Below, piece after piece: positions 37,715 to 47,937 of a stretch of DNA of 64,000 nt. The stretch is from the NCBI GenBank assembly GCA_903828645.1, contig CAIKNA010000285.1, forward strand, positions 1 to 64,000. Reading direction: 5' to 3'. The position numbers and the translations under genes are program-made. This DNA is from an uncultured Bacteroidales bacterium. Its GTDB lineage: Bacteria > Bacteroidota > Bacteroidia > Bacteroidales > FEN-979. Within the stretch, counting starts at the first letter, position 1, and the number at the start of each line of letters is the position of its first letter. The notes beneath the pieces are model-generated. The model made no database searches. It had not been told where the DNA came from and saw only the letters and a program-made list of their open reading frames with translations.

Positions 37715-38662
37715 ATGAAACAAAAATCCTCAAACCGAAGAAATTTCCTGAAACTCGGCTTCGCCGCCGGAGCTACCGCCCTGATTGCCAGTGGAGGTAG
37801 TGTTTTATCTGCCTTCAGTGACCCGGAAGACAAAGAGACTGGTGAAAAAATGAAACTGCTTACCCCTGAAGGCAAACTGGTGGAGGTGGACAAAGGCCAT
37901 ATATGCTGCCAACCTGCAGGGAACCTTGAAGCCAGGCAGGGATTGCCAAATAAAAAGATGGTGATGGTCATCGATCTTGCTAAATGCCGGAATGCAAGAA
38001 AATGTCTCGAAGGATGCCAGAGCATGCACAACCTGCCTCCTCACATGGAATGGATCAAATTCTACCTTTTACGCGATTCGCCCGATTTATCTCCCTATTG
38101 GTTCCCGAAACCCTGCCTGCACTGCAATAACCCGCCCTGTGTCAAAGTTTGCCCCGTAGGAGCGACTTTTAAACGTACCGACGGAATCGTCCTGATTGAC
38201 AATGACCGTTGCATCGGGTGCAAATTCTGCATGGCTGCCTGCCCCTATTCTTCTAGGGTTTTTAATTGGGAAGAACCAAAAATAGCAAAAAGCAATCACC
38301 AGGCCCCCTATTCGCCTGAAACCAGTTCGCCGCCAAAAGTGGGAACGGTGAGCAAATGCGATTTCTGCCCCGACATGGTCAGAAAAGGGGAATTACCAAC
38401 CTGTGTCACCTCCTGCCCAAACGGGGTTTACTATTATGGAGATAAAAATGAAGATGCGGTGACAAATGGAACTGACACTGTACGATTCAGCGAGTTGATC
38501 GAATCAAGAGCAGCTTACCGCTTCATGGAGGAGCTCGGGACCGAACCAAGTGTCTATTATTTGCCTGCCGTTGACCGTGCATTTGATTACAAGGTAGGAT
38601 TTGAAGGACTAAGCGAAGAGGAAATTAGCTTGTATAAAACTGAAGCCAAAATAACTGAATAA
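37715..38662 (+). CDS. Tat-exported 4Fe-4S ferredoxin-type protein (HybA/DsrO-like)
   Basis: RRNFLKLGFAAG Tat motif; CLHCNNPPCVKVCPVGA, CIGCKFCMAACPY, CDFCPDMVRKGELPTCVTSCP. Confidence 0.9.
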   Translation: MKQKSSNRRNFLKLGFAAGATALIASGGSVLSAFSDPEDKETGEKMKLLTPEGKLVEVDKGHICCQPAGNLEARQGLPNKKMVMVIDLAKCRNARKCLEGCQSMHNLPPHMEWIKFYLLRDSPDLSPYWFPKPCLHCNNPPCVKVCPVGATFKRTDGIVLIDNDRCIGCKFCMAACPYSSRVFNWEEPKIAKSNHQAPYSPETSSPPKVGTVSKCDFCPDMVRKGELPTCVTSCPNGVYYYGDKNEDAVTNGTDTVRFSELIESRAAYRFMEELGTEPSVYYLPAVDRAFDYKVGFEGLSEEEISLYKTEAKITE

Positions 38663-38670
38663 ATAGAACT

Positions 38671-40890
38671 ATGTACGAGGACGAAAAAACACAGCAGAAT
38701 CTTTATGCCTTCAAGCCCCAACTGGAAAAAATGGACAAAAAGGGAATTGCCCTGATTGTGTTTCTTCTGATGGTGATCGGGTTTGGCATGTTTGCCCTGT
38801 ATACCCAGATTGTAGAAGGTCATATTGTTACAGGCATGCGCGACAATGTGGTATGGGGATTGTACATTGTCAACTTCATCTTTTTCATCGGTATCAGTTA
38901 TGCCGGGGCACTCATTTCCGGGATACTGCACCTGTTAAGGGTTCCCTGGCGCACACCCATCATCCGCATGGCCGAAATGATCACAGTGATATCCACCATG
39001 ATCGGGCCGACCTATATCCTGTTATGCATCGGGCGCCTCGACCGTTTGCCGAATTTATTGCTTTTCGGCAGAATCCAGTCGCCGATCATCTGGGATGTGA
39101 TTGCCATCACGACATATTTGTCTGGCAGCATCATCTTTCTCTACCTGGCCATGATCAGGGATCTGGCCATCCTCAGGGATAACCCGGTAAAAAATGCCAG
39201 GTGGCGGAATCCTATCTACAGGTTTCTGTCGGTTCGCTACAAGGATACTACAAAACAAAAAGAGTTGCTGAATGTTTCAACGGATTTGCTGTCGATCGTC
39301 ATCATTCCCCTGGCCATCCTGGTTCACTCCGTGCTTGCGTGGATTTTCGGAATGACACTGCGGCCGGGTTGGCACAGCACTATTTTTGCACCCTATTTCG
39401 TCATCGCTGCCGTTTATTCCGGAACCGGTGTGCTGATCGTGGTGATGTGGGTATTCAGGAAGATTTACCACCTGGAATCACAAATCACAAAGATCCATTT
39501 CAATTATCTTGGCATCATCATGATCATCCTGGGTGCCATGTATGGTTATTTCACCTTCAGCGAATACCTTACAAGCTGGTATGGTTCAATCAAATGGGAC
39601 ATGGAGGTTCTTTACAGGCTCTTTAACCCGAGCCAGTACTGGCACCTGTTCGTCTTTGCCGTTTTCATAGGAGTTTTATTGCCAATCATCATCGTCACCG
39701 TCCCGAAATTCCGAAACATCAACTCCATTGCATTTGCAGCCAGTATTGCAGTGCTCGCCCTCTGGGTTAAACGATACCTGATCATCATCCCCACCCTCGA
39801 ATCTCCTCTGCTTCCTCTCCACGATCTCCGTCCGGAATATGTTCATTATTCGCCAACCTGGGTGGAATGGGCCCTCACCTTCGCCGGCATCGCCCTGTTC
39901 ATCCTGCTCTTCTACCTGTTTTCAAAATTCATTCCCATCATCCCGGTTGTGAGAAGCGGTGAAGAAAAGGACTATTCGAGGCTGAGGAAGATCGTTTTTG
40001 AAAAACAGATGAAAAAAGTGATCAAACAGAATAAAAAAAACGCTATAGCTTCAACCGGGGTTATTATCCTGTTCCTCCTTATGTCGTCATCGGTTGCCAT
40101 GGCACAGGACGAAAACAAAATTCAACCTGTTTTAAAACTGGAATATTTTAATGTTGACTCCGTGACCAAACTTAATGCTACCTTGCGGACGAAAAAGGAT
40201 GGACGGTTTTCACCCATGCCTGGAATGGAAATTGATTTCACTCTTCTCCACGGAAATAGCCCAAAGTCAATCGGCAAGGCCATTACAAATGCAAAAGGCA
40301 TTGTATCCCTGCCCGTTCCTGCAGATGTGCTCTCCGGCGGTGGCGAAAAAGGTGTTTTTACTTTTGGAGCATCGTTTGCCGGGAAAGACAACTTCGAAAA
40401 GGCTTCTGCAGGAACCAGCATGAAACCGTTGCACCTGGAGATGTCATTTTTCCAGAAGGAAGGAGAAAAAATGGTCAGTCTGAAAGCGCTTGAAGCAGGA
40501 ATTAACAACCAGTGGACACCAGTGGATAATCTCGATGTCATGCTGTATGTTCCCCGGACCTTCAGCCTGCTGAAAGTCGGAAAGGTTACCATTGCAAATG
40601 GTTCGGCTACCCTGGAGTTTCCGACTACTGTCCCCGGAAATCAACTGGGCTATCTCACCCTGTTGGCAAAAGTTGAAGACAACGAGGTCTATGGCAATGT
40701 TGAAGCAAGCGGAACCATTAACTGGGGAAAACCTTTGCCCCCGGAAAAGATCATCATCCGGGGCCTTGGTGATACGAACGCCCCGCTGTGGATGGTATAC
40801 ACGCTCATCGTATTGCTCTCCCTCGTGTGGTTTCATTACATGTATGTGATCTTTACAGTATTCAGAATAAGGCATTTAGGTAAATCATAA
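38671..40890 (+). CDS. NrfD/PsrC-family membrane subunit with extra C-terminal signal-peptide-like segment, beta-rich domain and TM anchor
   Basis: ~10 TM segments, then ASTGVIILFLLMSSSVAMAQDENK and a non-TM domain ending in a TM helix. Confidence 0.82.
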   Translation: MYEDEKTQQNLYAFKPQLEKMDKKGIALIVFLLMVIGFGMFALYTQIVEGHIVTGMRDNVVWGLYIVNFIFFIGISYAGALISGILHLLRVPWRTPIIRMAEMITVISTMIGPTYILLCIGRLDRLPNLLLFGRIQSPIIWDVIAITTYLSGSIIFLYLAMIRDLAILRDNPVKNARWRNPIYRFLSVRYKDTTKQKELLNVSTDLLSIVIIPLAILVHSVLAWIFGMTLRPGWHSTIFAPYFVIAAVYSGTGVLIVVMWVFRKIYHLESQITKIHFNYLGIIMIILGAMYGYFTFSEYLTSWYGSIKWDMEVLYRLFNPSQYWHLFVFAVFIGVLLPIIIVTVPKFRNINSIAFAASIAVLALWVKRYLIIIPTLESPLLPLHDLRPEYVHYSPTWVEWALTFAGIALFILLFYLFSKFIPIIPVVRSGEEKDYSRLRKIVFEKQMKKVIKQNKKNAIASTGVIILFLLMSSSVAMAQDENKIQPVLKLEYFNVDSVTKLNATLRTKKDGRFSPMPGMEIDFTLLHGNSPKSIGKAITNAKGIVSLPVPADVLSGGGEKGVFTFGASFAGKDNFEKASAGTSMKPLHLEMSFFQKEGEKMVSLKALEAGINNQWTPVDNLDVMLYVPRTFSLLKVGKVTIANGSATLEFPTTVPGNQLGYLTLLAKVEDNEVYGNVEASGTINWGKPLPPEKIIIRGLGDTNAPLWMVYTLIVLLSLVWFHYMYVIFTVFRIRHLGKS

Positions 40891-40920
40891 TAATTAATAT
40901 CAACTAAAAATGGAGGTTTT

Positions 40921-41340
40921 ATGAAATCAAATCAAGTCAGATTAATCGTAATTTCAGCAGGGATGCTGGTAGCTTTGTCATTTGCAACAGCCCTGCATGC
41001 TCAAACGGCCGGCGGCTGGAATATCCCGGCGAAGGCCAAAACAACGAAAAATCCCGTTGCCTCGAGCAAGGAAAGTATCGCAGAAGGGAAAGACCTTTTC
41101 GGTAAACACTGCAAATCGTGCCATGGCGCCAAAGGATTGGGCGATGGTCCAAAAGCTGCAACGCTGGATGTTTCCTGCAGCGACTTTTCCACCAAAAAAT
41201 TCCAGGCACAGGCTGATGGTGAAATTTTCTTCCAGGTATCAGAAGGAAAAGGGAAAATGCCATCCTTCAAGAAAAACATTCCTGAAGATAACGGCCGTTG
41301 GGCAATTGTGAATTATCTCAGGACCCTGGCAGCAAAATAA
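40921..41340 (+). CDS. Cytochrome c class I, exported
   Basis: Signal peptide; GKHCKSCHGAKGLGDGPKA heme motif. Confidence 0.9.
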   Translation: MKSNQVRLIVISAGMLVALSFATALHAQTAGGWNIPAKAKTTKNPVASSKESIAEGKDLFGKHCKSCHGAKGLGDGPKAATLDVSCSDFSTKKFQAQADGEIFFQVSEGKGKMPSFKKNIPEDNGRWAIVNYLRTLAAK

Positions 41341-41350
41341 GGAGGGACCA

Positions 41351-43027
41351 ATGATACAGGAAAATCAGGATCAATCGACCGGCATCGGGGAGTTGCTTGC
41401 GAAAGTAAGATTCCTTGAAGAGAGGATTGAGAAGATTGAAGGTCAGTTGGAAGTTGCAGTTCACGGAATGGCACCGGCTCAGCCGGCCCGGTACCAGCCT
41501 GAACATTCGGAGAACCCTGCAGAGGAAGAGGTGTTCGTCGACAAGGGATTGATCGAATCGAACATCTTTGAATTTGGTCTGGCATGGTTTGGAAGCCTGG
41601 TATTGCTTTTCGGCATCGCATTCCTGTCGAACTTCGCCATGAAATACCTGAATGGCCCACTCGCCAGCTTCGTCGGTTACGGAGCTGTTACCGGCGTATT
41701 CTTCCTGGGCTGGTATCTCAGGAACTCATTCACCCACCTTTCTTTCATGCTGAACTTAAGTGCCCATCTGCTGGTATATTACATTACCCTTCGTTTGTTT
41801 TTCTTCACCGACCATCAGGTAATTCCCGTAAAAGGCATTGTTTTGTTCATGCTTTTCGGAGTAATCTGTGTCCAAAGTTACTTCGCCGTTCGCAGGAATT
41901 CTGAGTTACAGGCTGCAATTGCCCTGATGCTGTCGCTTGCAACCGCATTGTTCGCTGATTCCACTTTTTTCAGCCTGCCCCTGATCATCCTCACCGCCGT
42001 CTATTCCATGTTCCTGTTTATACGGTTCGGATGGTGGAAACTGATGCTGACAACGCTGATCTTTGTCTATATCGCTCAATGTATCTGGCTGCTTAACAAC
42101 CCGGTTATGGGAAATCCAATCGGGGCATTTGCAACCCATCCTTTTAATTTAATCTCGCTATTTGCCTATGGGGCCGTCTTCTCAGTGGTACCAGTAATCA
42201 GGCAGGAAGGTAAATTCCCTGACGGCATATACCCGGCCACCATCCTGCTCAACGGCATGAGTTTTTCGGCCGTGCTTTTGCTTGTGATTGCCTCTTACTA
42301 TTCGGGGAGCTATATCTGGATCTTCGCTATGATCTCGGCTTTGTGCCTTTTCTATTCAATATTCCTCAAATACAGAACAGCACGTATTTTCGATCCTGCA
42401 TTTTATGCCATTTACAGTTTCATGGCCCTGAGCGTGGCCGTGTATGGCTATTCAAAACTCCCCGATGCCATCTGGCTGCTTTCACTGCAAAGCCTGTTGG
42501 TGGTTTCCTGGGCACTTTGGTTCCGCTCAAAAATCATCGTGGTTATGAATACCCTTTTATTCATTGGAATCCTGGTAATTTATACGGCATTTTATCCCTC
42601 TGTGGATAAAGTCAATTTTGCCCTGGTCATCACCGCTTTTGTCAGCGCACGCGTGATCAACTGGAAAAAGGAACGGCTGACGCTCAAGACGGAAATGATC
42701 AGGAACATCTACCTGATCTCATTGTTCTTTACCATGTTATTTGCTTTGTACCACCTTGTACCAGAACAATACGTCACCCTCTCGTGGACGGGTGCGGCAG
42801 TGTTCTATTTCATCATGAGCCTGATCCTGAAAAACATAAAATACCGGTGGATGGCAATCGCCACTGTTCTCTCAACCGGCATATACCTCTTTTTCGTTGA
42901 TTTTTCACATCTCCAGACCGGATACAGGGTTCTTGCATTTCTTTTCCTCGCAGTCATTTCCCTGGGGGCATCCCTTTATTTTACAAAAAAAGTCAGAAAA
43001 AAAACGCAATCAGGTTCACTTTCCTGA
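41351..43027 (+). CDS. DUF2339 family multi-pass membrane protein
   Basis: N-terminal coiled coil followed by many TM segments; FEFGLAWFGSLVLLFGIAFL. Confidence 0.75.
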   Translation: MIQENQDQSTGIGELLAKVRFLEERIEKIEGQLEVAVHGMAPAQPARYQPEHSENPAEEEVFVDKGLIESNIFEFGLAWFGSLVLLFGIAFLSNFAMKYLNGPLASFVGYGAVTGVFFLGWYLRNSFTHLSFMLNLSAHLLVYYITLRLFFFTDHQVIPVKGIVLFMLFGVICVQSYFAVRRNSELQAAIALMLSLATALFADSTFFSLPLIILTAVYSMFLFIRFGWWKLMLTTLIFVYIAQCIWLLNNPVMGNPIGAFATHPFNLISLFAYGAVFSVVPVIRQEGKFPDGIYPATILLNGMSFSAVLLLVIASYYSGSYIWIFAMISALCLFYSIFLKYRTARIFDPAFYAIYSFMALSVAVYGYSKLPDAIWLLSLQSLLVVSWALWFRSKIIVVMNTLLFIGILVIYTAFYPSVDKVNFALVITAFVSARVINWKKERLTLKTEMIRNIYLISLFFTMLFALYHLVPEQYVTLSWTGAAVFYFIMSLILKNIKYRWMAIATVLSTGIYLFFVDFSHLQTGYRVLAFLFLAVISLGASLYFTKKVRKKTQSGSLS

Positions 43028-43099
43028 AATCGGGTAGGCTTTCCTGAAATGATCTGCTTCCCTTATTCATCCAGCGATTGTAAACCTCAATGATACGGG

Positions 43100-43334
43100 A
43101 AACGTGGTCATCCTCATTTGCTTCATGGCATTGATCAACTTCGGCATCTGGAAAAAGAAAGAACATCTGCGCATAGGGGCAATCGCACTTTTTGCCATAG
43201 TTCTGGCAAAGCTCTTCCTGTAGGATATCGCCTACCTCGACACAATATCAAAAACAATTGTATTTGTAGCACTTGGAGTCCTGCTGCTGATCATTTCATA
43301 TCTCAACAACAAGTATAGGAAACTGATATTTTAA
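43100..43334 (+). pseudogene. C-terminal remnant of a DUF2339-like protein with in-frame TAG at 43221
   Basis: Frame reads NVVILICFMALINFGIWKKKEHLRIGAIALFAIVLAKLFL*DIAYLDTISKTIVFVALGVLLLIISYLNNKYRKLIF*. Confidence 0.6.
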
Positions 43335-43741
43335 GAATCCGATTCAATGACTCTCCCCGGCTCACCGGTGATGCGAATACGGATCGTCTCTTCCGGGAGC
43401 AGGGATTCAATCAGTTCCGGCCATTCAAGAAAACAATAACTGCCGGAATAGAGATAATCTTCATACCCTATGTCAAACACCTCCCCTACATCCCTGATCC
43501 GGTAAAAATCAAAGTGAAAGATTGATTCCCCTGCGCCGGTTTTATATTCATTTATGATTGAAAATGAAGGGCTCTGAACAATGTCGGTCACGCCAAGTTC
43601 ATGGCACAATGCCTTGATGAAGGTTGTTTTACCTGCTCCCATGCTGCCATAAAAGGCAAAGACCCGGGCAGCGGGGAAAGTTTGGAGTAACTTCCCCGCT
43701 GCCGGTACCAGTTCGGATTCGGATTTACAGATTAATTTCAA
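43331..43741 (-). CDS. tsaE: tRNA threonylcarbamoyladenosine biosynthesis ATPase
   Basis: VFAFYGSMGAGKTTFIKALC, SPSFSIINEY, FHFDFYRI, FLEWPE. Confidence 0.92.
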   Translation of the reverse strand: MKLICKSESELVPAAGKLLQTFPAARVFAFYGSMGAGKTTFIKALCHELGVTDIVQSPSFSIINEYKTGAGESIFHFDFYRIRDVGEVFDIGYEDYLYSGSYCFLEWPELIESLLPEETIRIRITGEPGRVIESDS

Positions 43742-43803
43742 GATGCTGAAAAAGAATTATTTGTCAACAAAAAAATCGGCAATACCGGAAAACGCCTGCC
43801 TTC

Positions 43804-43843
43804 CCTCCTGCATTCCTGCATTTTTGCATTTTTGACATCCTGC
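43804..43843 (+). repeat. Octamer array (CCTCCTGC ATTCCTGC ATTTTTGC ATTTTTGA CATCCTGC)
   Basis: Direct reading; ends 2 bp from the porX stop. Confidence 0.75.
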
Positions 43844-43845
43844 AT

Positions 43846-45399
43846 TTATTTAGGCTTGAGCGTCACAAAGGGAATCATGATCTCTTCCATCGAAATGCCT
43901 CCGTGCTGAAAGGTATTCTTGTAGTAATTCACATAATAGTTAAAGTTGTTGGGGTAAGCAAAGAAATCGTTGCTGCGGCAGAAAACATAGGAAGAGTTGA
44001 CAGATGTTTTGGGAAGAAAAACATCGGCCGGGTTGCGGACCTCGAACACTTCGTTGTTTTCGTATTTCAAGGCCCTACCGGTTTTATAGCGAAGGTTGGT
44101 GTTGGTGTTCCTGTCGCCCAGAATTTTCACGGGGTTGTCAACACGAATAGAGCCATGATCGGTGGTAATCGCCACGTTGACATCCTTTTCAGCAAGGTAT
44201 TTCAGAATTTCGATAAGCGGTGAATGTTGGAACCAACTCACAGTGAGCGACCGGTAGGCCTTCTCGTCATCGGCAAGTTCGCGGATTATTTCCATCTCGG
44301 TACGGGCATGCGAAAGCATGTCGACAAAATTGTAAACGATAAAATTGAGTTTATTGACCATCAGGTTGGGCATCAATTCCACCAGCTTTTTCCCGTAGGT
44401 TTGATTCAATACCTTGTAATATGAGTACTTGACATCCCTCCCATAGCGTTTGAGCAATTCGCCAAGCAATTCACTTTCAAAATTATTTTTTGGTCCTTCC
44501 TCATCTTCATTGATCCATAATTTCGGATACTTTTTTTCAATCTCTGTAGGAAGAAGGCCTGCAAACAGTCCATTTCTCGCATACTGGGTCACTGATGGCA
44601 GGATGCTGTAATAAATTTCCTCCTTTTCGATGCGGAAGTAATCTTCAAGTATTGGCTGAAGGACCTTCCACTGGTCAAAACGAAGGTTATCGATGAGGAT
44701 GACAAATAAAGGTTTGTTGTCGTTCATCAGGGGGAATACTTTTTCCTTGATGAGGGTATGCGATAGTACAGGTTTGTCCTGGCCCTTGCCGCTGATCCAT
44801 TCAACGTAATTCCGTTCAACGAATTTGCAAAAGACCTGGTTTGCCTCGTCCTTCTGCATTTTGAGTACCTGGTTCATGCCGTCGTCCATCAACTGGCCCA
44901 GTTTCAATTCCCAGTAGGTAAGCTTTTTATATACTTCCGTCCATTCCTCAAAGTTCAGCCTGTTGCTGATCTCCATCCCGATGCTGCGGAACTCCTGCTG
45001 GTACTGATGGGTGGTTTTTTCACTCACCAGTTTCCTGTTCTCCAGGTTTTTTTTCAGACATAACAGTATCTGGTTGGGCTTCACCGGTTTGATCAGGTAG
45101 TCGGCTATGCTTGATCCGATGGCATCTTCCATGATGCTTTCTTCCTCGCTTTTGGTAATCATCACGACAGGCAGCGAAGGATAAATTGCCTTGACGCGCG
45201 TCAGTGTTTCAATTCCCGACAATCCGGGCATCTGTTCATCGAGGAAAACAATGTCAAAAGGTTTATTCTTAATTATTTCAATTGCATCGTGTCCATTGTT
45301 GACCGTTGAAACATCGTATCCCTTTTCTTTCAAAAAAATGATATGCGGCTTCAGGAGGTCAATCTCGTCATCAACCCACAAAATTGTGATCTTATCCAT
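43846..45399 (-). CDS. porX: Response regulator with PglZ/alkaline phosphatase-like domain, PorX (T9SS regulator)
   Basis: ILWVDDEIDLLKPH, FLDEQMPGLSGIETL; PglZ region LFVILIDNLRFDQWKVLQPIL, AITTDHGSI. Confidence 0.92.
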   Translation of the reverse strand: MDKITILWVDDEIDLLKPHIIFLKEKGYDVSTVNNGHDAIEIIKNKPFDIVFLDEQMPGLSGIETLTRVKAIYPSLPVVMITKSEEESIMEDAIGSSIADYLIKPVKPNQILLCLKKNLENRKLVSEKTTHQYQQEFRSIGMEISNRLNFEEWTEVYKKLTYWELKLGQLMDDGMNQVLKMQKDEANQVFCKFVERNYVEWISGKGQDKPVLSHTLIKEKVFPLMNDNKPLFVILIDNLRFDQWKVLQPILEDYFRIEKEEIYYSILPSVTQYARNGLFAGLLPTEIEKKYPKLWINEDEEGPKNNFESELLGELLKRYGRDVKYSYYKVLNQTYGKKLVELMPNLMVNKLNFIVYNFVDMLSHARTEMEIIRELADDEKAYRSLTVSWFQHSPLIEILKYLAEKDVNVAITTDHGSIRVDNPVKILGDRNTNTNLRYKTGRALKYENNEVFEVRNPADVFLPKTSVNSSYVFCRSNDFFAYPNNFNYYVNYYKNTFQHGGISMEEIMIPFVTLKPK

Positions 45400-45488
45400 A
45401 GTTTTTGTTTGCTTAGATAAATGTCGTAAGTTTGTTTTTATTGTGCCGGCAGGGCTGTTTTATATTTCTTTAACAAATTTAGTCGATT

Positions 45489-46724
45489 TTGTACACAACC
45501 AATAAGCAAAAGATCATCAATGACCCGGTTTATGGTTTCATTACCATTCCTGATGCACTTATCTTCGATGTAATAGAGCATCCCTACTTTCAACGGTTGC
45601 GGAGGATACTCCAGCTTGGCCTCACACACTATACCTACCCTTCTGCCCAGCATACCCGGTTTCAGCATGCACTTGGCGCCATGCATCTCATGGGGCTTGC
45701 CATCGGGGTATTGCGTTCCAAGGGGATCGAAATCAGCAATTTAGAGGCCAGGGGACTGAATCTTGCCATCCTGCTGCACGACATCGGGCATGGGCCATTT
45801 TCGCATACGCTTGAACTGGCAATTGTCCGCGACCTGAGTCATGAAGATCTCTCAAAACTTTTCCTCGCCGAACTGAACCGGCAGTTCAGCGGTGAACTTG
45901 ACCTTGCCTGTGCAATTTTCAACGATACCTACCCAAAGAAATTCATGCACCAGCTGGTGTCAAGCCAGCTTGACATGGACCGGCTCGATTACCTTGCGCG
46001 TGACAGTTTTTTTACCGGTGTGGCCGAGGGAGTGATAAGCTATGACCGCATTATTAAAATGCTCACGGTTTGCAACGATGAACTGGTTGTTGAAGGAAAG
46101 GGCATCTATTCGATTGAAAAGTTCCTGATTTCACGGCGGCTGATGTACTGGCAGGTATACCTGCATAAAACCGTGATCGCTGCAGACCAGTTGCTGGTGA
46201 ACCTGTTGAAACGCGCAAAATTCCTTGAAGAGAATGGTGCCTCACTCTTTGCCACTCCGGCATTTGAGACCTTTCTCCGATACAATCCAACCAGGCATGA
46301 TTTTGAGACAAACCTCCAGTGGCTCGACCTCTTTTCACAACTCGATGATTTTGATGTATTCGCTTCGGTCAAAGTGTGGGTCAGCCATCCGGATCCGATC
46401 TTATCGGACCTTTGTGAAAGACTGGTGAACCGCCGGCTTTTCCGGGTTGAAATGCAAACCACGCCATTCGATCCCGTTTACATAGCCATGGTAAAAGCGA
46501 AAACCGCTGAAAAATACAACCTTGCTGCGAAGGAGACCGGTTATTATTTCACCTGCGACAAGGTGGAGAACAAAGCATACAACCCCCGTCACGAGCGCAT
46601 CATGATCAAGGGGAAATTCAACGAACTTATTGACATTTCTGAAGCCTCGGAGCAACTCAACAACGCCGTGATGCCAACCACCGTGAGCAAGTACGTGCTT
46701 TGTTATCCGAAGGAGATAGGGTGA
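45489..46724 (+). CDS. HD-domain phosphohydrolase
   Basis: HTRFQHALGAMHL, ILLHDIGHGPFSHTLE, DMDRLDYLARDSF. Confidence 0.9.
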   Translation: MYTTNKQKIINDPVYGFITIPDALIFDVIEHPYFQRLRRILQLGLTHYTYPSAQHTRFQHALGAMHLMGLAIGVLRSKGIEISNLEARGLNLAILLHDIGHGPFSHTLELAIVRDLSHEDLSKLFLAELNRQFSGELDLACAIFNDTYPKKFMHQLVSSQLDMDRLDYLARDSFFTGVAEGVISYDRIIKMLTVCNDELVVEGKGIYSIEKFLISRRLMYWQVYLHKTVIAADQLLVNLLKRAKFLEENGASLFATPAFETFLRYNPTRHDFETNLQWLDLFSQLDDFDVFASVKVWVSHPDPILSDLCERLVNRRLFRVEMQTTPFDPVYIAMVKAKTAEKYNLAAKETGYYFTCDKVENKAYNPRHERIMIKGKFNELIDISEASEQLNNAVMPTTVSKYVLCYPKEIG

Positions 46725-46728
46725 TAGA

Positions 46729-46791
46729 TTTACGATTGACGATTGACGATTTACGATTGACGATTTACGATTGACGATTGACGATTGACGA
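46729..46791 (+). repeat. Heptanucleotide tandem array (TTTACGA/TTGACGA x9)
   Basis: Direct reading; starts 4 bp after the HD gene stop. Confidence 0.97.
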
Positions 46792-46899
46792 TTTTTAACA
46801 TATTGATTATCTGAATGTTTATAAATTTTTTCTTCGGGATAACGAAATATTTGGTAAATTGCGGCACTTTTTGATCCACAAAAAAATCACCAAGTTCAA

Positions 46900-47937
46900 T
46901 TGATGGAATTCACTGCCGCCCAGATTGCCGGATTTCTTAATGGAACCGTTGAAGGAAACCCGGAAACAAAGGTTTTCAACCTCTCAAAAATTGATGAAGG
47001 TAGGCCCGGAACTTTAACGTTTCTGGCAAATCCAAAATACACCCCTTTTATTTATAAAACGGAGGCATCCGTCATCGTTGTCAATGCCGATTTTATTGCT
47101 GCACAACCAGTGGCCGCTACCATGATCAGGGTAGCCGATGCCTACTCATCTTTTGCAACCCTGCTGGAAATGTTCGACCAGTCGAAACTTTCAAACACGG
47201 GTATTTCGACGCATGCCACCATAGACCCATCCTCCTCCCTGGGTGAAAATGCATTTGTAGGCGACTTTACCGTTATCGGAAAAAATGCAGTGATCGGGAA
47301 AAATGTAGTGATTCATCCCCAGGTATTCATTGGGAACAATGTAACCATCGGTGATTATTCCCTTTTATACCCCGGAGTAAAGGTTTATCACGACTGTGTG
47401 ATAGGCACTCATTGCACCCTGCACTCCGGAGTGGTAATCGGTTCCGATGGGTTCGGTTTCGCGCCTGTTGCCGGAAGCAATTATCAGAAAATCCCTCAAT
47501 TGGGGAATGTAATACTCGAGAACCAGGTGGAGATTGGATCAAACAGCACCATCGACCGGGCTACCCTGGGTTCAACAATTATCCGGCAAGGGGTGAAACT
47601 CGATAATCTCATCCAGGTAGGACACAATGCGGAGATCGGAGAAAATACAGTCATTGCTGCGCAATCAGGGATCAGCGGGTCGACGAAAATCGGTAAAAAC
47701 TGTATGATTGGAGGACAGGTGGGTATCATCGGGCATATTACCATCGCCGACAATGTGAAAATCGGGGCCGGGTCGGGAATTGAAGCCAGTATCACGAAGG
47801 AAGGAGCCATAATGCTTGGCGCTCCGGCCATCGAAATCAGCAAAGCCAGGCGCAATTTTATCCATTGGCGCAACCTCGATGAAATTGTCAGAAAGGTTTA
47901 CGCCATTGAAAAACAACTGAACAAGTCACATGAGTGA
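46900..47937 (+). CDS. lpxD: UDP-3-O-(3-hydroxyacyl)glucosamine N-acyltransferase
   Basis: Hexapeptide repeats; [10 protein letters not shown]...[11 protein letters not shown]; precedes LpxC-FabZ. Confidence 0.93.
   Translation: MMEFTAAQIAGFLNGTVEGNPETKVFNLSKIDEGRPGTLTFLANPKYTPFIYKTEASVIVVNADFIAAQPVAATMIRVADAYSSFATLLEMFDQSKLSNTGISTHATIDPSSSLGENAFVGDFTVIGKNAVIGKNVVIHPQVFIGNNVTIGDYSLLYPGVKVYHDCVIGTHCTLHSGVVIGSDGFGFAPVAGSNYQKIPQLGNVILENQVEIGSNSTIDRATLGSTIIRQGVKLDNLIQVGHNAEIGENTVIAAQSGISGSTKIGKNCMIGGQVGIIGHITIADNVKIGAGSGIEASITKEGAIMLGAPAIEISKARRNFIHWRNLDEIVRKVYAIEKQLNKSHE

Noticed and set aside
43846-45399. PglZ domain considered as part of a BREX phage-defence system
   Set aside because: It has an N-terminal receiver domain and sits by tsaE, typical of PorX; no BrxC, PglX or BrxL nearby.
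46729-46791. Tandem repeats considered as a CRISPR array
   Set aside because: Units are 7-8 bp and contiguous with no spacers; no cas genes nearby.
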